Of a DNA stretch of 64,000 bases, positions 7,935-16,538 are shown piece by piece; within the stretch, counting starts at the first letter, position 1, and each line of letters starts with the position of its first letter. Origin of the DNA: Actinobacteria bacterium UBA2279 (lineage in GTDB: Bacteria; Actinomycetota; Coriobacteriia; Anaerosomatales; Anaerosomataceae); NCBI GenBank assembly GCA_002347365.1, contig DDWT01000033.1, positions 1-64,000 on the forward strand. The letters run 5' to 3'. The notes below the pieces were generated by a model, which did not search any database, was not told where the DNA came from, and saw only the letters and a program-made list of their open reading frames with translations. The position numbers and the translations under genes are program-made.

Positions 7935-8153
7935 TCAGCGCCTCTTTGGATAGTGAGGATCGGAGAGCTTGCGTACCGCGTCCTCGCGCATGTCACCTGC
8001 AAGGCTCGAGGCTTTGCCTTTCATCGCCACGAAGTCGTTGGAAGGGCCTGCCCCCTCGCGCTTCTTGCGATTGGCCGACCATGCGATGACCCCTACGACC
8101 AGGATCAACGCGAGCGGTCCCAGTCCGCACGCGATATCCCAACCTGCTTCCAT
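7935..8153 (-). CDS. Small single-pass membrane protein
   Basis: 72 residues: a hydrophobic helix at ~8-28, then a charged Lys/Arg-rich cytoplasmic tail (NRKKREGAG…). The start at 8153 follows GGGAGGGAAC; six further upstream residues would remove this spacing. It is transcribed with the methyltransferase and divergently from polA. The function is unknown. Confidence 0.6.
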   Translation of the reverse strand: MEAGWDIACGLGPLALILVVGVIAWSANRKKREGAGPSNDFVAMKGKASSLAGDMREDAVRKLSDPHYPKRR

Positions 8154-8243
8154 GTTCCCTCCCCGGGACAATGTCGAGCCAGGCGCTACAATGAAGCCCG
8201 GGCCTCACCGCCCGTTCGAATGATGGTACCCGAAAGGACAGGC

Positions 8244-10871
8244 ATGGACCCTCGTACGCTTGCCGTCGTCGACGGCAATAGCCTCATCCACCGGGCATTC
8301 CACGGGCTTCCGCCCACGATGACCGCGCCGGACGGACGTCCCACCAACGCAGTCTTCGGCTTCACATCGATGCTCCTCAAGATGATCGCCGAGTTCTCGC
8401 CGGAGGCGGTGGTGGTCGCATTCGACCTTGGCAAGCCGGCGTTTCGCACCGAAGCGCTCGCGGCATACAAGATCCACCGTCCACCGACCGATCCTTTGCT
8501 CAAGGCGCAGTTCTCGACCACCAAAGACGTCCTGCGGGCACTCGACATCCCTATCGTCGAGGTGGAAGGCTGGGAGGGTGATGACATCCTCGGCACGCTG
8601 GCCGAGAAGGGCAAAGACGCCGGGATGCGCGTGCTCCTCGTCACCGGCGACAAAGACGCGCTGCAATTGGTGGACGATTCCGTCAGCGTGGTGAGCACCA
8701 AGAAGGGCATCACCGACATCGTCATCTACGACACGGCTGCGGTCGTGGAGCGCTACGGCGTCACACCCGAACAGGTCATCGACTTCCTCGGCCTGAAAGG
8801 CGATACCTCCGATAACATCCCCGGCGTCCCGGGCGTTGGCGAGAAGACCGCCGCCAAGCTGCTTGCCGAGTACCACACGCTCGACGCCGTGCTCGAGAAC
8901 GCCGCGGGCATCAAAGGGAAGCTTGGAGAGAGGCTACGCGAGCATGCCGATTCCGCACGTGCGAGCCGTGTGGTCGCCACTATCCGCCGAGACGTGCCGG
9001 TCGATATCGATCTCGACGCTGTGGAGTGGGGGAGCTTCGATCGGGATACGGCAGTTGCCAAGCTCGCCGAGCTCTCGTTCACGTCGCTGATCGGGAGGCT
9101 GCTCGATCTCGCAGTTCCCGCAAAGGGTGCCGCATCTGCCCAAGCTCCAACGAAGGTGCGAATCCTTGAGGGGGTCGAGGCGGACGCCTGGGTGCGAGCG
9201 CTGGTTGCGTCGCCGCCCGGGGAGTGGGTAGGCGTTGCACTCGGCGTGAGCACGGAGTGCCTGTTCGCTGACGAGCGGGAACTGGGGGTCGCCTACGACG
9301 ACGTCGCCGCGCGCGTGATGGGCGCTGTTGCCGATGAGGCGCTGGCCGCGCTGCTCTCCTCCGGCCGCATCGCGTCTGCCGACATCAAAGCGCTGCTCGA
9401 GTCGCCCTGTCCGCCCGGCTCGGTACGCGTGCGAGAGGGAAGCGGCACCGACGTCGCGGATCCTGAGCGCCTGTTCGACTGCGGCGTGGCGGCCTACGTG
9501 CTCGCATCAAACCGCTCGTCTTACGACCTGAGCAGCGTCAGCGCGGACCATCTCGGCAAACATCTGGCCGAGGATGCCGACACCGCGACCCAGGCGCTTG
9601 CATGTGCGGGGCTGGCTGTTGAGCTCGAGGCCGAGCTCGCGTCGACAGACGCGCTGTCGTGCTTCCGTCGCTGCGAGATGGACCTCATCCCCGTGCTCGT
9701 GCGCATGGAGGAAGTGGGTGTGGGCGTCGATCGCGAAGTGCTTGCGGGTCTTGCTACCGAGACAGGCGGCAAGATCAACGCGCTCATCACCGAGATCCAC
9801 GGACTTGCCGGTACCGACGTCAACATCGACTCGCCAAAGCAGCTTGCCGAGGTGCTCTTCGACAAGCTCGGTCTGCCGCCCGGCAAACGCACGAAGACCG
9901 GCTACTCTACCGACTCCTCTGTGCTTTCCGGACTTGCCGAGAGCTACCCCATCGCGGCCCGTATCCTGGAGTACCGCGAACTCGCCAAGCTCAAGTCGAC
10001 CTACATCGATGCGCTTCCCCGGTTGGTGGGCGAGGACGGCCGGCTGCACACCACCTTCAACCAGACGGTGGCCGCGACTGGCCGACTGTCATCCTCGAGC
10101 CCCAACCTGCAGAACATCCCGGTGCGCACCGAGCTCGGGCGCCGCATTCGCGCCGCATTCGTGCCTGCCGAGGAAGGCGATCTGATCGTCTCGGCGGACT
10201 ACTCCCAGATCGAGCTGCGCGTGCTTGCGCATCTGTCGCAGGATGCGGGGCTGATCGAGGCGTTCACCTCCGGCGCGGACTTTCACGAGGCCACCGCCGC
10301 GCGCGTCTTCGGTGGGGAGCGGCACGAGGTCACGCCCGAGATGCGGCGCAGGGCCAAGGCGGTCAACTTCGGCATCGTGTACGGCATCTCCGCGCACGGA
10401 CTGTCGCAGTCGCTCGGCGTTGTGCATGCCGAGGCACAGGGGATGATCGACCGCTACTTCGCTGCGTACCCTGGCGTTCGCACCTACCTGGACGAAACGG
10501 TGGCTGCGGCACATCGTGACGGCTATGCGGTGACGCTGTATGGCCGCCGCCGCCCCATCCCTGAGCTGCGCTCATCGAACTGGAACATGCGCTCCTTCGG
10601 CGAACGCACTGCGATGAACCACCCGATGCAGGGCACCGCTGCCGACATCATGAAGCTTGCGATGGTGGAGGTGGACCGCCGTTTGCGAGCCGAGGGATTC
10701 CGGGCGCGCATGGTCCTTCAGGTGCACGACGAACTCGTCTTCGAAGCGCCTGCCGATGAGTACGAACGGCTGAGTGAGATGGCGCGCGAGGCCATGGCCG
10801 GTGTCGTGGAGCTTGCAGTGCCGCTGCTCGTCGACGTTGGAGCAGGAACGGATTGGGCCAGCGCGAAGTAG
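8244..10871 (+). CDS. polA: DNA polymerase I
   Basis: 875 residues. The 5'-nuclease domain spans residues 1-~300 (VVDGNSLIHRAFHGLPP, GWEGDDILGT, TGDKDALQL, GVPGVGEKTA). The middle domain spans ~310-540, and the polymerase domain follows, with motif A ADYSQIELRVLAHL (~651), motif B RRAKAVNFGIVYG (~700) and motif C QVHDELVFE (~825). The middle domain lacks the DxE of exonuclease motif I (the region reads EWVGVALGV), so 3'-5' proofreading is probably lost, as in several actinobacterial and Thermus enzymes. It acts in gap filling and excision repair, fitting the uvr genes in this window. The start is ATG 8244 after GAAAGGA. The frame is open further upstream but lies antisense to the small membrane gene. 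Confidence 0.97.
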   Translation: MDPRTLAVVDGNSLIHRAFHGLPPTMTAPDGRPTNAVFGFTSMLLKMIAEFSPEAVVVAFDLGKPAFRTEALAAYKIHRPPTDPLLKAQFSTTKDVLRALDIPIVEVEGWEGDDILGTLAEKGKDAGMRVLLVTGDKDALQLVDDSVSVVSTKKGITDIVIYDTAAVVERYGVTPEQVIDFLGLKGDTSDNIPGVPGVGEKTAAKLLAEYHTLDAVLENAAGIKGKLGERLREHADSARASRVVATIRRDVPVDIDLDAVEWGSFDRDTAVAKLAELSFTSLIGRLLDLAVPAKGAASAQAPTKVRILEGVEADAWVRALVASPPGEWVGVALGVSTECLFADERELGVAYDDVAARVMGAVADEALAALLSSGRIASADIKALLESPCPPGSVRVREGSGTDVADPERLFDCGVAAYVLASNRSSYDLSSVSADHLGKHLAEDADTATQALACAGLAVELEAELASTDALSCFRRCEMDLIPVLVRMEEVGVGVDREVLAGLATETGGKINALITEIHGLAGTDVNIDSPKQLAEVLFDKLGLPPGKRTKTGYSTDSSVLSGLAESYPIAARILEYRELAKLKSTYIDALPRLVGEDGRLHTTFNQTVAATGRLSSSSPNLQNIPVRTELGRRIRAAFVPAEEGDLIVSADYSQIELRVLAHLSQDAGLIEAFTSGADFHEATAARVFGGERHEVTPEMRRRAKAVNFGIVYGISAHGLSQSLGVVHAEAQGMIDRYFAAYPGVRTYLDETVAAAHRDGYAVTLYGRRRPIPELRSSNWNMRSFGERTAMNHPMQGTAADIMKLAMVEVDRRLRAEGFRARMVLQVHDELVFEAPADEYERLSEMAREAMAGVVELAVPLLVDVGAGTDWASAK

Positions 10872-10929
10872 GGACGGTTGTCGCCGGCCACACCGGCCAC
10901 TCTCAGTGGCGTGCAGCGCAGCTTTCGTG

Positions 10930-10935
10930 TACTAT
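10930..10935 (+). promoter_or_regulatory. Possible -10 box of rpsA
   Basis: TACTAT lies in the 196-nt gap between polA and the S1 gene. A weak TGGCGT is placed 17 nt upstream as -35. Transcription from here would give a leader of about 125 nt. Confidence 0.4.
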
Positions 10936-11034
10936 TCTGAGTCCGTGCGTTTGGGCGGATTCTGCCTGCTCGCACACGTAATGTTGGCCCCCGAGACCCA
11001 TGTATGGACCACAAGCGACCGAGTGTACATGTAG

Positions 11035-11048
11035 ATCGGGGCCCCGAT
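11035..11048 (+). promoter_or_regulatory. 14-nt palindrome before the S1 ribosome binding site
   Basis: ATCGGGGCCCCGAT is a perfect palindrome ending 3 nt before the GGAAGGGG ribosome binding site. Folded in the mRNA it would sit against the initiation region, a plausible place for the autogenous control known for S1 mRNAs. Confidence 0.35.
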
Positions 11049-11067
11049 GCTGGAAGGGGCCACCACA

Positions 11068-12453
11068 GTGGTAGAGAACGACAAAGACACGATCATTGAA
11101 GAGCGCGAGTACACAGATGAGGAGATGCACGCCCTCATCGACGGCACGATCACCGATTTTGACGACGGTGACCTGGTGACCGGAACCGTCGTGCAGGTCG
11201 AGCGGGACGAAGTCTTGCTCGACATCGGCTACAAGTCCGAAGGCGTCATCCCGGCGCGCGAGCTCTCGATCCGCAAGGACGCTGATCCCAAGGATATCGT
11301 GAAGCTCGGCGACGAGATCGAAGCCCTCGTCCTCCAGAAGGAAGACAAAGACGGCCGACTCATCCTGTCCAAGAAGCGTGCCGCTTACGAGCGCGCCTGG
11401 GTGCAGGTTGAAGAGAAGTTCAGTTCAGGCGAGAACGTCGACGGCGAGGTCATCGAAGTCGTCAAGGGCGGTCTCATCCTCGACATCGGCCTGCGCGGCT
11501 TCCTGCCTGCATCGCTGGTCGATCTTCGCCGTGTCAAAGACCTTCACTCCTTCCTTGGTGACCGCCTTGAGTGCCGTGTCATCGAGATGGATCGCAACCG
11601 CAATAACGTCGTGCTTTCCCGCCGTGTCGTCCTTGAAGAGGACCGCAAGCAGGAGCGCACTGAGATCCTTGAGAAGCTCAAGAAGGGTCAGATCCTGCCC
11701 GGCGCGGTATCGAGCATCGTCGACTTCGGCGCGTTCGTCGACCTCGGCGGCATCGACGGTCTGGTTCACATCTCCGAGCTGTCCTGGAGTCACGTGAATC
11801 ACCCGTCCGAGGTCGTCGCAGTCGGCGACAAGGTCGAGGTGCAGGTCCTGGACGTCGACCTCGACCGCGAGCGTATCTCTCTCGGCCTGAAGCAGACTCA
11901 GGACGATCCGTGGAAGCAGCTCGTGAAGAGCTTCGAGATCGGTGCCATCGTCAGCGGCAAGGTCACCAAGATCGTTCCGTTCGGCGCGTTCGTCGAGATC
12001 GGCGACGGCGTCGAGGGTCTCGTGCACATCTCCGAGATGGCCAAGGGCCACGTGGAGACCCCCGAGGATGTCGTGACGGTCGGTGGCGAGGTCCAGACCA
12101 AGATCATGGACATCGACCTGGACCGCCGCCGCATCTCTCTCTCCGTCCGTGCGGCCAACGAGGAGCTCGGCCTGCCGGATGCAGTGCCGGATGACTCTGA
12201 GGACGAGGATGTCGATCAGGCAGAAGTCGTCGCAGAAGACGTCGCGGCCGAAGAGGCCGTCGCCGAGGTAGAGACTGAAGTCGAAGTCGTCGAGGAGCCC
12301 GCGGCCGAAGAGGCCGTCGCTGAAGTAGAGACCGAAGTCGAAGTCGTCGAGGAGCCCGCAGTCGAAGAGGCCGTCGCTGAAGTAGAGACCGAAGTCGAAG
12401 TCGTCGCAGAAGACGTCGCTGTCGAAGAGGCCGTCGAGAAGACCGCGGAGTAG
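11068..12453 (+). CDS. rpsA: 30S ribosomal protein S1
   Basis: Binds mRNA on the ribosome. Four S1 (OB-fold) repeats are visible: residues ~34-104 (DLVTGTVVQVERDEVLLDIG), ~122-190 (ENVDGEVIEVVKGGLILDIG), ~208-276 (ILPGAVSSIVDFGAFVDLGG) and ~293-361 (AIVSGKVTKIVPFGAFVEIG). A four-domain S1 is usual for Gram-positives and actinobacteria; E. coli has six. The last ~75 residues are very acidic and contain three 19-residue repeats. I choose GTG 11068 because GGAAGGGG lies 8 nt upstream; an in-frame ATG at 11047 has no such site and falls in the palindrome. Confidence 0.93.
   Translation: MVENDKDTIIEEREYTDEEMHALIDGTITDFDDGDLVTGTVVQVERDEVLLDIGYKSEGVIPARELSIRKDADPKDIVKLGDEIEALVLQKEDKDGRLILSKKRAAYERAWVQVEEKFSSGENVDGEVIEVVKGGLILDIGLRGFLPASLVDLRRVKDLHSFLGDRLECRVIEMDRNRNNVVLSRRVVLEEDRKQERTEILEKLKKGQILPGAVSSIVDFGAFVDLGGIDGLVHISELSWSHVNHPSEVVAVGDKVEVQVLDVDLDRERISLGLKQTQDDPWKQLVKSFEIGAIVSGKVTKIVPFGAFVEIGDGVEGLVHISEMAKGHVETPEDVVTVGGEVQTKIMDIDLDRRRISLSVRAANEELGLPDAVPDDSEDEDVDQAEVVAEDVAAEEAVAEVETEVEVVEEPAAEEAVAEVETEVEVVEEPAVEEAVAEVETEVEVVAEDVAVEEAVEKTAE
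12247..12417 (+). repeat. Three 57-bp in-frame tandem repeats in rpsA
   Basis: Three copies (12247-12303, 12304-12360, 12361-12417) encode a 19-residue unit of the form (A/V)EEAVAEVETEVEVV followed by EEPA or AEDV. The second and third copies are nearly identical at DNA level, showing recent duplication. The product is Glu/Val-rich and probably disordered. Confidence 0.9.
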
Positions 12454-12487
12454 GCTACCCCGCCGACTCGCCATAACAAGAGCTACG

Positions 12488-12525
12488 ACGGGGCCGGACG
12501 TCCGATAAGGGCGCTCCGGCCCCGT
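12488..12525 (+). terminator. Stem-loop between rpsA and coaE
   Basis: An 11-bp perfect GC-rich stem (ACGGGGCCGGA, 12488-12498, with 12515-12525) and a 16-nt loop. No T-tract follows, and the ribosome binding site of coaE begins 12 nt later, so it may attenuate rather than fully stop transcription. Confidence 0.5.
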
Positions 12526-12547
12526 GTCATCTCCAGGGAGGAACCCC

Positions 12548-13159
12548 ATGTACGTGCTCGCCGTCACCGGTGGCATCGGATCGGGCAAGTCGACCGCCAC
12601 GCGCATCTTTGAGGATCGCGGCGCGATCGTCCTCGATCTCGACCGCATCGCCAAGGAGCTGCTCGAACCAAGCATGCCGCTGTTGGGCCGTATCACCGAC
12701 GCGTTCGGGGACTCGGTAGTGGGCCCCGATGGCCGCATCGACCCGGCTGCGCTTGCAGATGCCGCGTTCGCTTCCGATGAGGCAACGCGCACGCTGGATG
12801 CGATCGTGCACCCGGCCGTCTACACAGTGCTCACAGGGATTCTTGACGCGCTTGCCGTGCAGGCTGAGCCGCCCCGGTTCGTAGTCCTCGACGTGCCGCT
12901 GCTCGCCGAGGCACCGATCTTCCTTGACCTCGTCGACGCGGTGCTGGTCATCTCGGCAAGAGAGGATGCGCGCGTCGAACGTTGTCTGGCAAACGGCATG
13001 ACTGAAGCCGACGTCCACCGTCGCATCGATCGTCAGGTCGGTGATGCCGAGCGCCGGGACATCGCCGACTACGTGATCGACAACGACGCCAGCCTCGCGG
13101 AATTCAAGCACGATATCGTGCGCTTCTGGGATCTGGAGGTGGCGCCGCGTGCCTCGTGA
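12548..13159 (+). CDS. coaE: Dephospho-CoA kinase
   Basis: Last step of coenzyme A synthesis: phosphorylates the 3'-OH of dephospho-CoA with ATP. 203 residues. It starts YVLAVTGGIGSGKSTATRIFEDRG with the P-loop GGIGSGKST, followed by LDLDRIAKELLEP, the CoA-domain HPAVY segment and DVPLLAEAP. The start is ATG 12548 after GGGAGGA. The downstream transglycosylase gene overlaps its 3' end by 11 nt. Confidence 0.95.
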   Translation: MYVLAVTGGIGSGKSTATRIFEDRGAIVLDLDRIAKELLEPSMPLLGRITDAFGDSVVGPDGRIDPAALADAAFASDEATRTLDAIVHPAVYTVLTGILDALAVQAEPPRFVVLDVPLLAEAPIFLDLVDAVLVISAREDARVERCLANGMTEADVHRRIDRQVGDAERRDIADYVIDNDASLAEFKHDIVRFWDLEVAPRAS

Positions 13160-13736
13160 GCACGCATTTGCCCCGCACAGGCTGATACTCATCGCCGTCA
13201 TCCTCGTGCTGGCTGTTGCTGCGCTCCTTGCGCTGCGTGGACCCGCGTGGTGGCAGCGGGTGTACTACCCGCTGCGATACGAGACCGCCATCGCTGATGC
13301 ATCGGGCCGCTACGGCGTGGACCCGTACCTGGTGGCTGCGCTCATCAATGCCGAGTCGGGGTTCGACGCTGCTGAAGTGTCTTCCGCCGGTGCGGTCGGC
13401 CTGATGCAGCTCCTCCCTTCGACCGCGAGCGAGCTTGCGCTGGAGTTGGGTGTGGAAGACGAGATCGACGCCGAGCGACTGAAGGACCCGGAGCTCAACA
13501 TCAGCCTTGGCACGCGCCACCTGGCCCAACTGTTACAGCGCTACGATCACACACGTACTGCGCTTGCTGCGTACAACGCGGGGGGCGGCAACGTGGACAG
13601 ATGGCTTGAGCGGAGCGGGGAGACCAGTGTTGGTTCGAGCCTGCCCTTTCCCGAGACCGAAGCGTATGTCGAACGGGTACTCTCGGAAGTGGAGCGATAC
13701 CGAGAGCTGTATCCGACCGCATTCGAGAGCAGGTGA
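13149..13736 (+). CDS. Membrane-anchored lytic transglycosylase (SLT domain)
   Basis: 195 residues: an N-terminal membrane anchor (~12-32), then an Slt70-like catalytic domain. The catalytic Glu is in INAESGFD, and the other motifs are SSAGAVGLMQLLPSTA, LNISLGTRHLAQLL and ALAAYNAGGGNVDRW. It cleaves peptidoglycan between MurNAc and GlcNAc outside the membrane. The start is GTG 13149 with GGAGGTGG upstream, inside the coaE end. It stops 3 nt before uvrB. A coaE-slt-uvrB order is common in Gram-positives. Confidence 0.9.
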   Translation: MPREHAFAPHRLILIAVILVLAVAALLALRGPAWWQRVYYPLRYETAIADASGRYGVDPYLVAALINAESGFDAAEVSSAGAVGLMQLLPSTASELALELGVEDEIDAERLKDPELNISLGTRHLAQLLQRYDHTRTALAAYNAGGGNVDRWLERSGETSVGSSLPFPETEAYVERVLSEVERYRELYPTAFESR

Positions 13737-13739
13737 CCG

Positions 13740-15806
13740 GTGGCCGATCTGCGTGTCGTATCCGAGTTCGAGCCTGCGGGTGACCAACCCAACGCGATAG
13801 AGCAGTTGGCTGAGGGCGTCCTGTCCGGCATGCGGGACCAGACACTTCTGGGTGTGACCGGCTCGGGCAAGACGTTCACGATGGCGAAGCTCATCGAGCG
13901 CGTCCAGAGGCCAACGCTCGTGATGGCGCCGAACAAGACGTTGGCGGCCCAACTGGCTTCCGAGCTCAAAGACTTCCTGCCGGACAACGCGGTCGTCTAC
14001 TTCGTGTCGTACTACGACTACTACCAGCCTGAGGCGTACGTTCCAACGACCGACACGTTCATCGAAAAGGACTCCTCGATCAATGCCGAAGTCGAGAAGC
14101 TGCGGCATGCCGCTACGGCCGCACTGCTCTCTCGTCGCGATGTCGTCGTGGTCGCCAGTGTGAGCTGCATCTACGGGATCGGTTCGCCCGAGGACTATGC
14201 CGGACTCGCCGCGTTTCTGACAGTGGGCGAGACCTACGACCGTGACAAGCTCATCCGCGACCTGATCGAGATCCAGTACGACCGCAACGACTATGACCTC
14301 ACGCGCGGTACGTTCCGCGTTCGCGGGGATGTCCTCGACGTGTTCCCGCCGTATGCGGACCATCCCATTCGGGTTGAGTTCTTTGGTGACCAGATCGATT
14401 CGATCGCCGAGTTCGACCAAGTCACCGGCGAAGTGACGGTGACGTTCAAGTGGCTGCCCGTGTGGCCTGCCACCCACTACGTGACGGCACCCGCCAAGCT
14501 CGCGGTCGCGCTCAAGACGATTCGTGCCGAGCTACAGGAGCGCCTTGCTCAGTTCAGAGCGGAAGGCAGACTACTCGAGGCGCAGCGCCTGGAGATGCGT
14601 ACGAGCTACGACCTCGAGATGCTTGAGACGATGGGGTTCTGCTCGGGAATCGAGAACTACTCGCGTCACCTTGACGGGCGTGCTGCGGGCGAGCCGTCCA
14701 ACACCCTCATCGATTACTTCCCGGACGACTTCTTGTGCATCATCGATGAGTGCCACGTGACCGTGCCGCAGATCCGCGGCATGCACGCGGGCGACCGCTC
14801 CCGGAAGGTGACCCTGGTCGAACACGGGTTCCGGTTGCCAAGCGCCCTGGACAACCGACCGCTCAACTTTGATGAGTTCCGGCAGCGCGTGCATCAGACC
14901 GTGTTCGTCTCGGCGACGCCGAGTGAGTGGGAACGCGGCATCAGCGAGCAGATCGTCGAGCAGATCATCCGGCCCACCGGCCTGGTGGACCCACAGATTC
15001 TAGTGCGGCCGACGAAAGGCCAGGTGGACGACCTGATCGCTGAGATCCAAGACCGCGTGGAACGCAACGAACGCGTCCTGGTCACGACGCTCACCAAGAA
15101 GATGGCCGAGGACCTCACGGAGTACTTCTTCGAGCACGGCATCAAGGTCCGCTACCTGCACAGCGACGTTGCCACCCTTGAACGCATCGAGGTGTTGCGG
15201 GATCTGCGGTCGGGGACGATCGATGTCGTCGTGGGCATCAACCTGCTCCGCGAAGGTCTCGACCTCCCAGAAGTCTCTCTCGTGGCGATTCTCGACGCCG
15301 ATAAGGAGGGCTTCCTCCGCGACTTCCGTAGTCTCATCCAGACGATCGGACGTGCCGCACGCAACGTCTCCGGGCAGGTCATCCTCTACGCTGACAGGAT
15401 GACCGACTCCATGCGGATGGCGATCGACGAGACCGACCGTCGCCGGGCGATCCAGGTGGCGTACAACACCGAGCACGGAATCGAGCCTCAGACGATCCGA
15501 AAGGCGATCCACGACATCGCACAGTACGTGCGCGAGACGGACGCCGGTCTTGAGCCGAGCGTGCACGTGGCCGAGGAGCTCGCCAAGATGCCGCGCAGTG
15601 AACTCGCACTCATCATCTCGGCGATGGAAGAGGACATGCACGGCGCCGCCGAAGCGCTCGATTTCGAGACCGCTGCGCGCATGCGCGACCAGGTCGTCAA
15701 GCTGAAGGCAGAGGTGGAGTCGACTACCACCGATGAGGTGCTGTCGCGGCTCAAGCAGGGCGCGCGCAAGGGCTCCGCTCACGGAGTGAAGAAGCGCCGG
15801 CGCTAG
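13740..15806 (+). CDS. uvrB: UvrABC excinuclease subunit B
   Basis: Damage-verifying helicase of nucleotide excision repair. 688 residues: Walker A LGVTGSGKTFTMA (~36-47), the β-hairpin SYYDYYQPEAYVP (~94-107), helicase motif II IIDECHV (the usual DESH is DECH here), motif V/VI GINLLREGLDLPEVSLVAILDADKEG region and QTIGRAARN. A C-terminal UVR domain (EALDFETAARMRDQVVKLKAE) contacts UvrC. The start is GTG 13740. uvrA and uvrC lie together 18 kb downstream. Confidence 0.97.
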   Translation: MADLRVVSEFEPAGDQPNAIEQLAEGVLSGMRDQTLLGVTGSGKTFTMAKLIERVQRPTLVMAPNKTLAAQLASELKDFLPDNAVVYFVSYYDYYQPEAYVPTTDTFIEKDSSINAEVEKLRHAATAALLSRRDVVVVASVSCIYGIGSPEDYAGLAAFLTVGETYDRDKLIRDLIEIQYDRNDYDLTRGTFRVRGDVLDVFPPYADHPIRVEFFGDQIDSIAEFDQVTGEVTVTFKWLPVWPATHYVTAPAKLAVALKTIRAELQERLAQFRAEGRLLEAQRLEMRTSYDLEMLETMGFCSGIENYSRHLDGRAAGEPSNTLIDYFPDDFLCIIDECHVTVPQIRGMHAGDRSRKVTLVEHGFRLPSALDNRPLNFDEFRQRVHQTVFVSATPSEWERGISEQIVEQIIRPTGLVDPQILVRPTKGQVDDLIAEIQDRVERNERVLVTTLTKKMAEDLTEYFFEHGIKVRYLHSDVATLERIEVLRDLRSGTIDVVVGINLLREGLDLPEVSLVAILDADKEGFLRDFRSLIQTIGRAARNVSGQVILYADRMTDSMRMAIDETDRRRAIQVAYNTEHGIEPQTIRKAIHDIAQYVRETDAGLEPSVHVAEELAKMPRSELALIISAMEEDMHGAAEALDFETAARMRDQVVKLKAEVESTTTDEVLSRLKQGARKGSAHGVKKRRR

Positions 15807-15827
15807 TCCGCGACCGGGAGACGCGTG

Positions 15828-16493
15828 CTAGTCGGCGATGGCGACCATCTCGACGCGCGTTGCGACGCCATTCTCGACAGTCACCTTCCACATGTCGGTC
15901 ATGGCGCCAGGAAGCGCGTCCCAATCGCCATCCGCCCACTCCCTGAGCTGTTCCGCGTTCGCCGCAACCATCGACAGGGCCTCCACGCCGCCTGTCGCAT
16001 ACCGGATCACGGCTGTGTTCGCCAAGGGGACTCCGATGACTCCCGGGTCCTCATTGACATACAGGATGCCATTGGACGGCACTGCCAAGCCGTGGTCGTT
16101 CGCGTATTTCGTGGCCTCTGTACCGGAGTAGATCTGGAACAGATCGAGCGCCAGGTTGTAGGTTCCGGCCGATGCCGATACTGACGTCACGTACGCATAG
16201 CTGACGTAGCTCGACGCGGTGGTTTCCGGCGGTCCGGCGGGCACGACGGGGGCATCCTCGACATCTTCGGTGGGCTCGTTGAGCGCCGGCTCCTCCGCCG
16301 GCGGCGTGATACTCGCCTCGAGCGCATCGAGACGGTTCTCAGTCTCCGCCAGGCGATCTGCAGCGGCGCGTGCCGAGAAGTACCACGCCGCTCCCATTCC
16401 GATGAGCGCGACCGCAAGCACCGCGGCGACTATGGCCGGGATCGGCACCGACCGTTTACGGGTTGCGGCAATGGCGGGGTCCTGCTCGGTCAT
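15828..16493 (-). CDS. Membrane-anchored exported protein, paralogue A
   Basis: 221 residues: a short basic cytoplasmic N-terminus, one membrane helix (~18-40), a short coiled-coil (LAETENRLDALEAS), a Pro/Glu-rich linker, and an exported globular domain. The domain reads LDLFQIYSGTEATKYANDHG, then ILYVNEDP, and ends KVTVENGVATRVE. The two following genes share these motifs. The protein is not recognised. It may be a cell-surface or signalling domain in a family of lineage-specific proteins. Confidence 0.72.
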   Translation of the reverse strand: MTEQDPAIAATRKRSVPIPAIVAAVLAVALIGMGAAWYFSARAAADRLAETENRLDALEASITPPAEEPALNEPTEDVEDAPVVPAGPPETTASSYVSYAYVTSVSASAGTYNLALDLFQIYSGTEATKYANDHGLAVPSNGILYVNEDPGVIGVPLANTAVIRYATGGVEALSMVAANAEQLREWADGDWDALPGAMTDMWKVTVENGVATRVEMVAIAD

Positions 16494-16538
16494 GATGTCT
16501 CCTCTACAGCCTGCGGGATGGAATTGGCGGCGTGCGTT

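Noticed and set aside
11425..12792. Long minus-strand open frame (455 codons) opposite rpsA and coaE
   Set aside because: It is the antisense shadow of a GC-rich gene; its apparent DFDFGLYFSDGLF repeats are the complement of the S1 acidic repeats.
13533..14477. Long minus-strand open frame opposite uvrB
   Set aside because: uvrB is certain on the plus strand and the antisense frame has the Arg/His/Val bias of a shadow.
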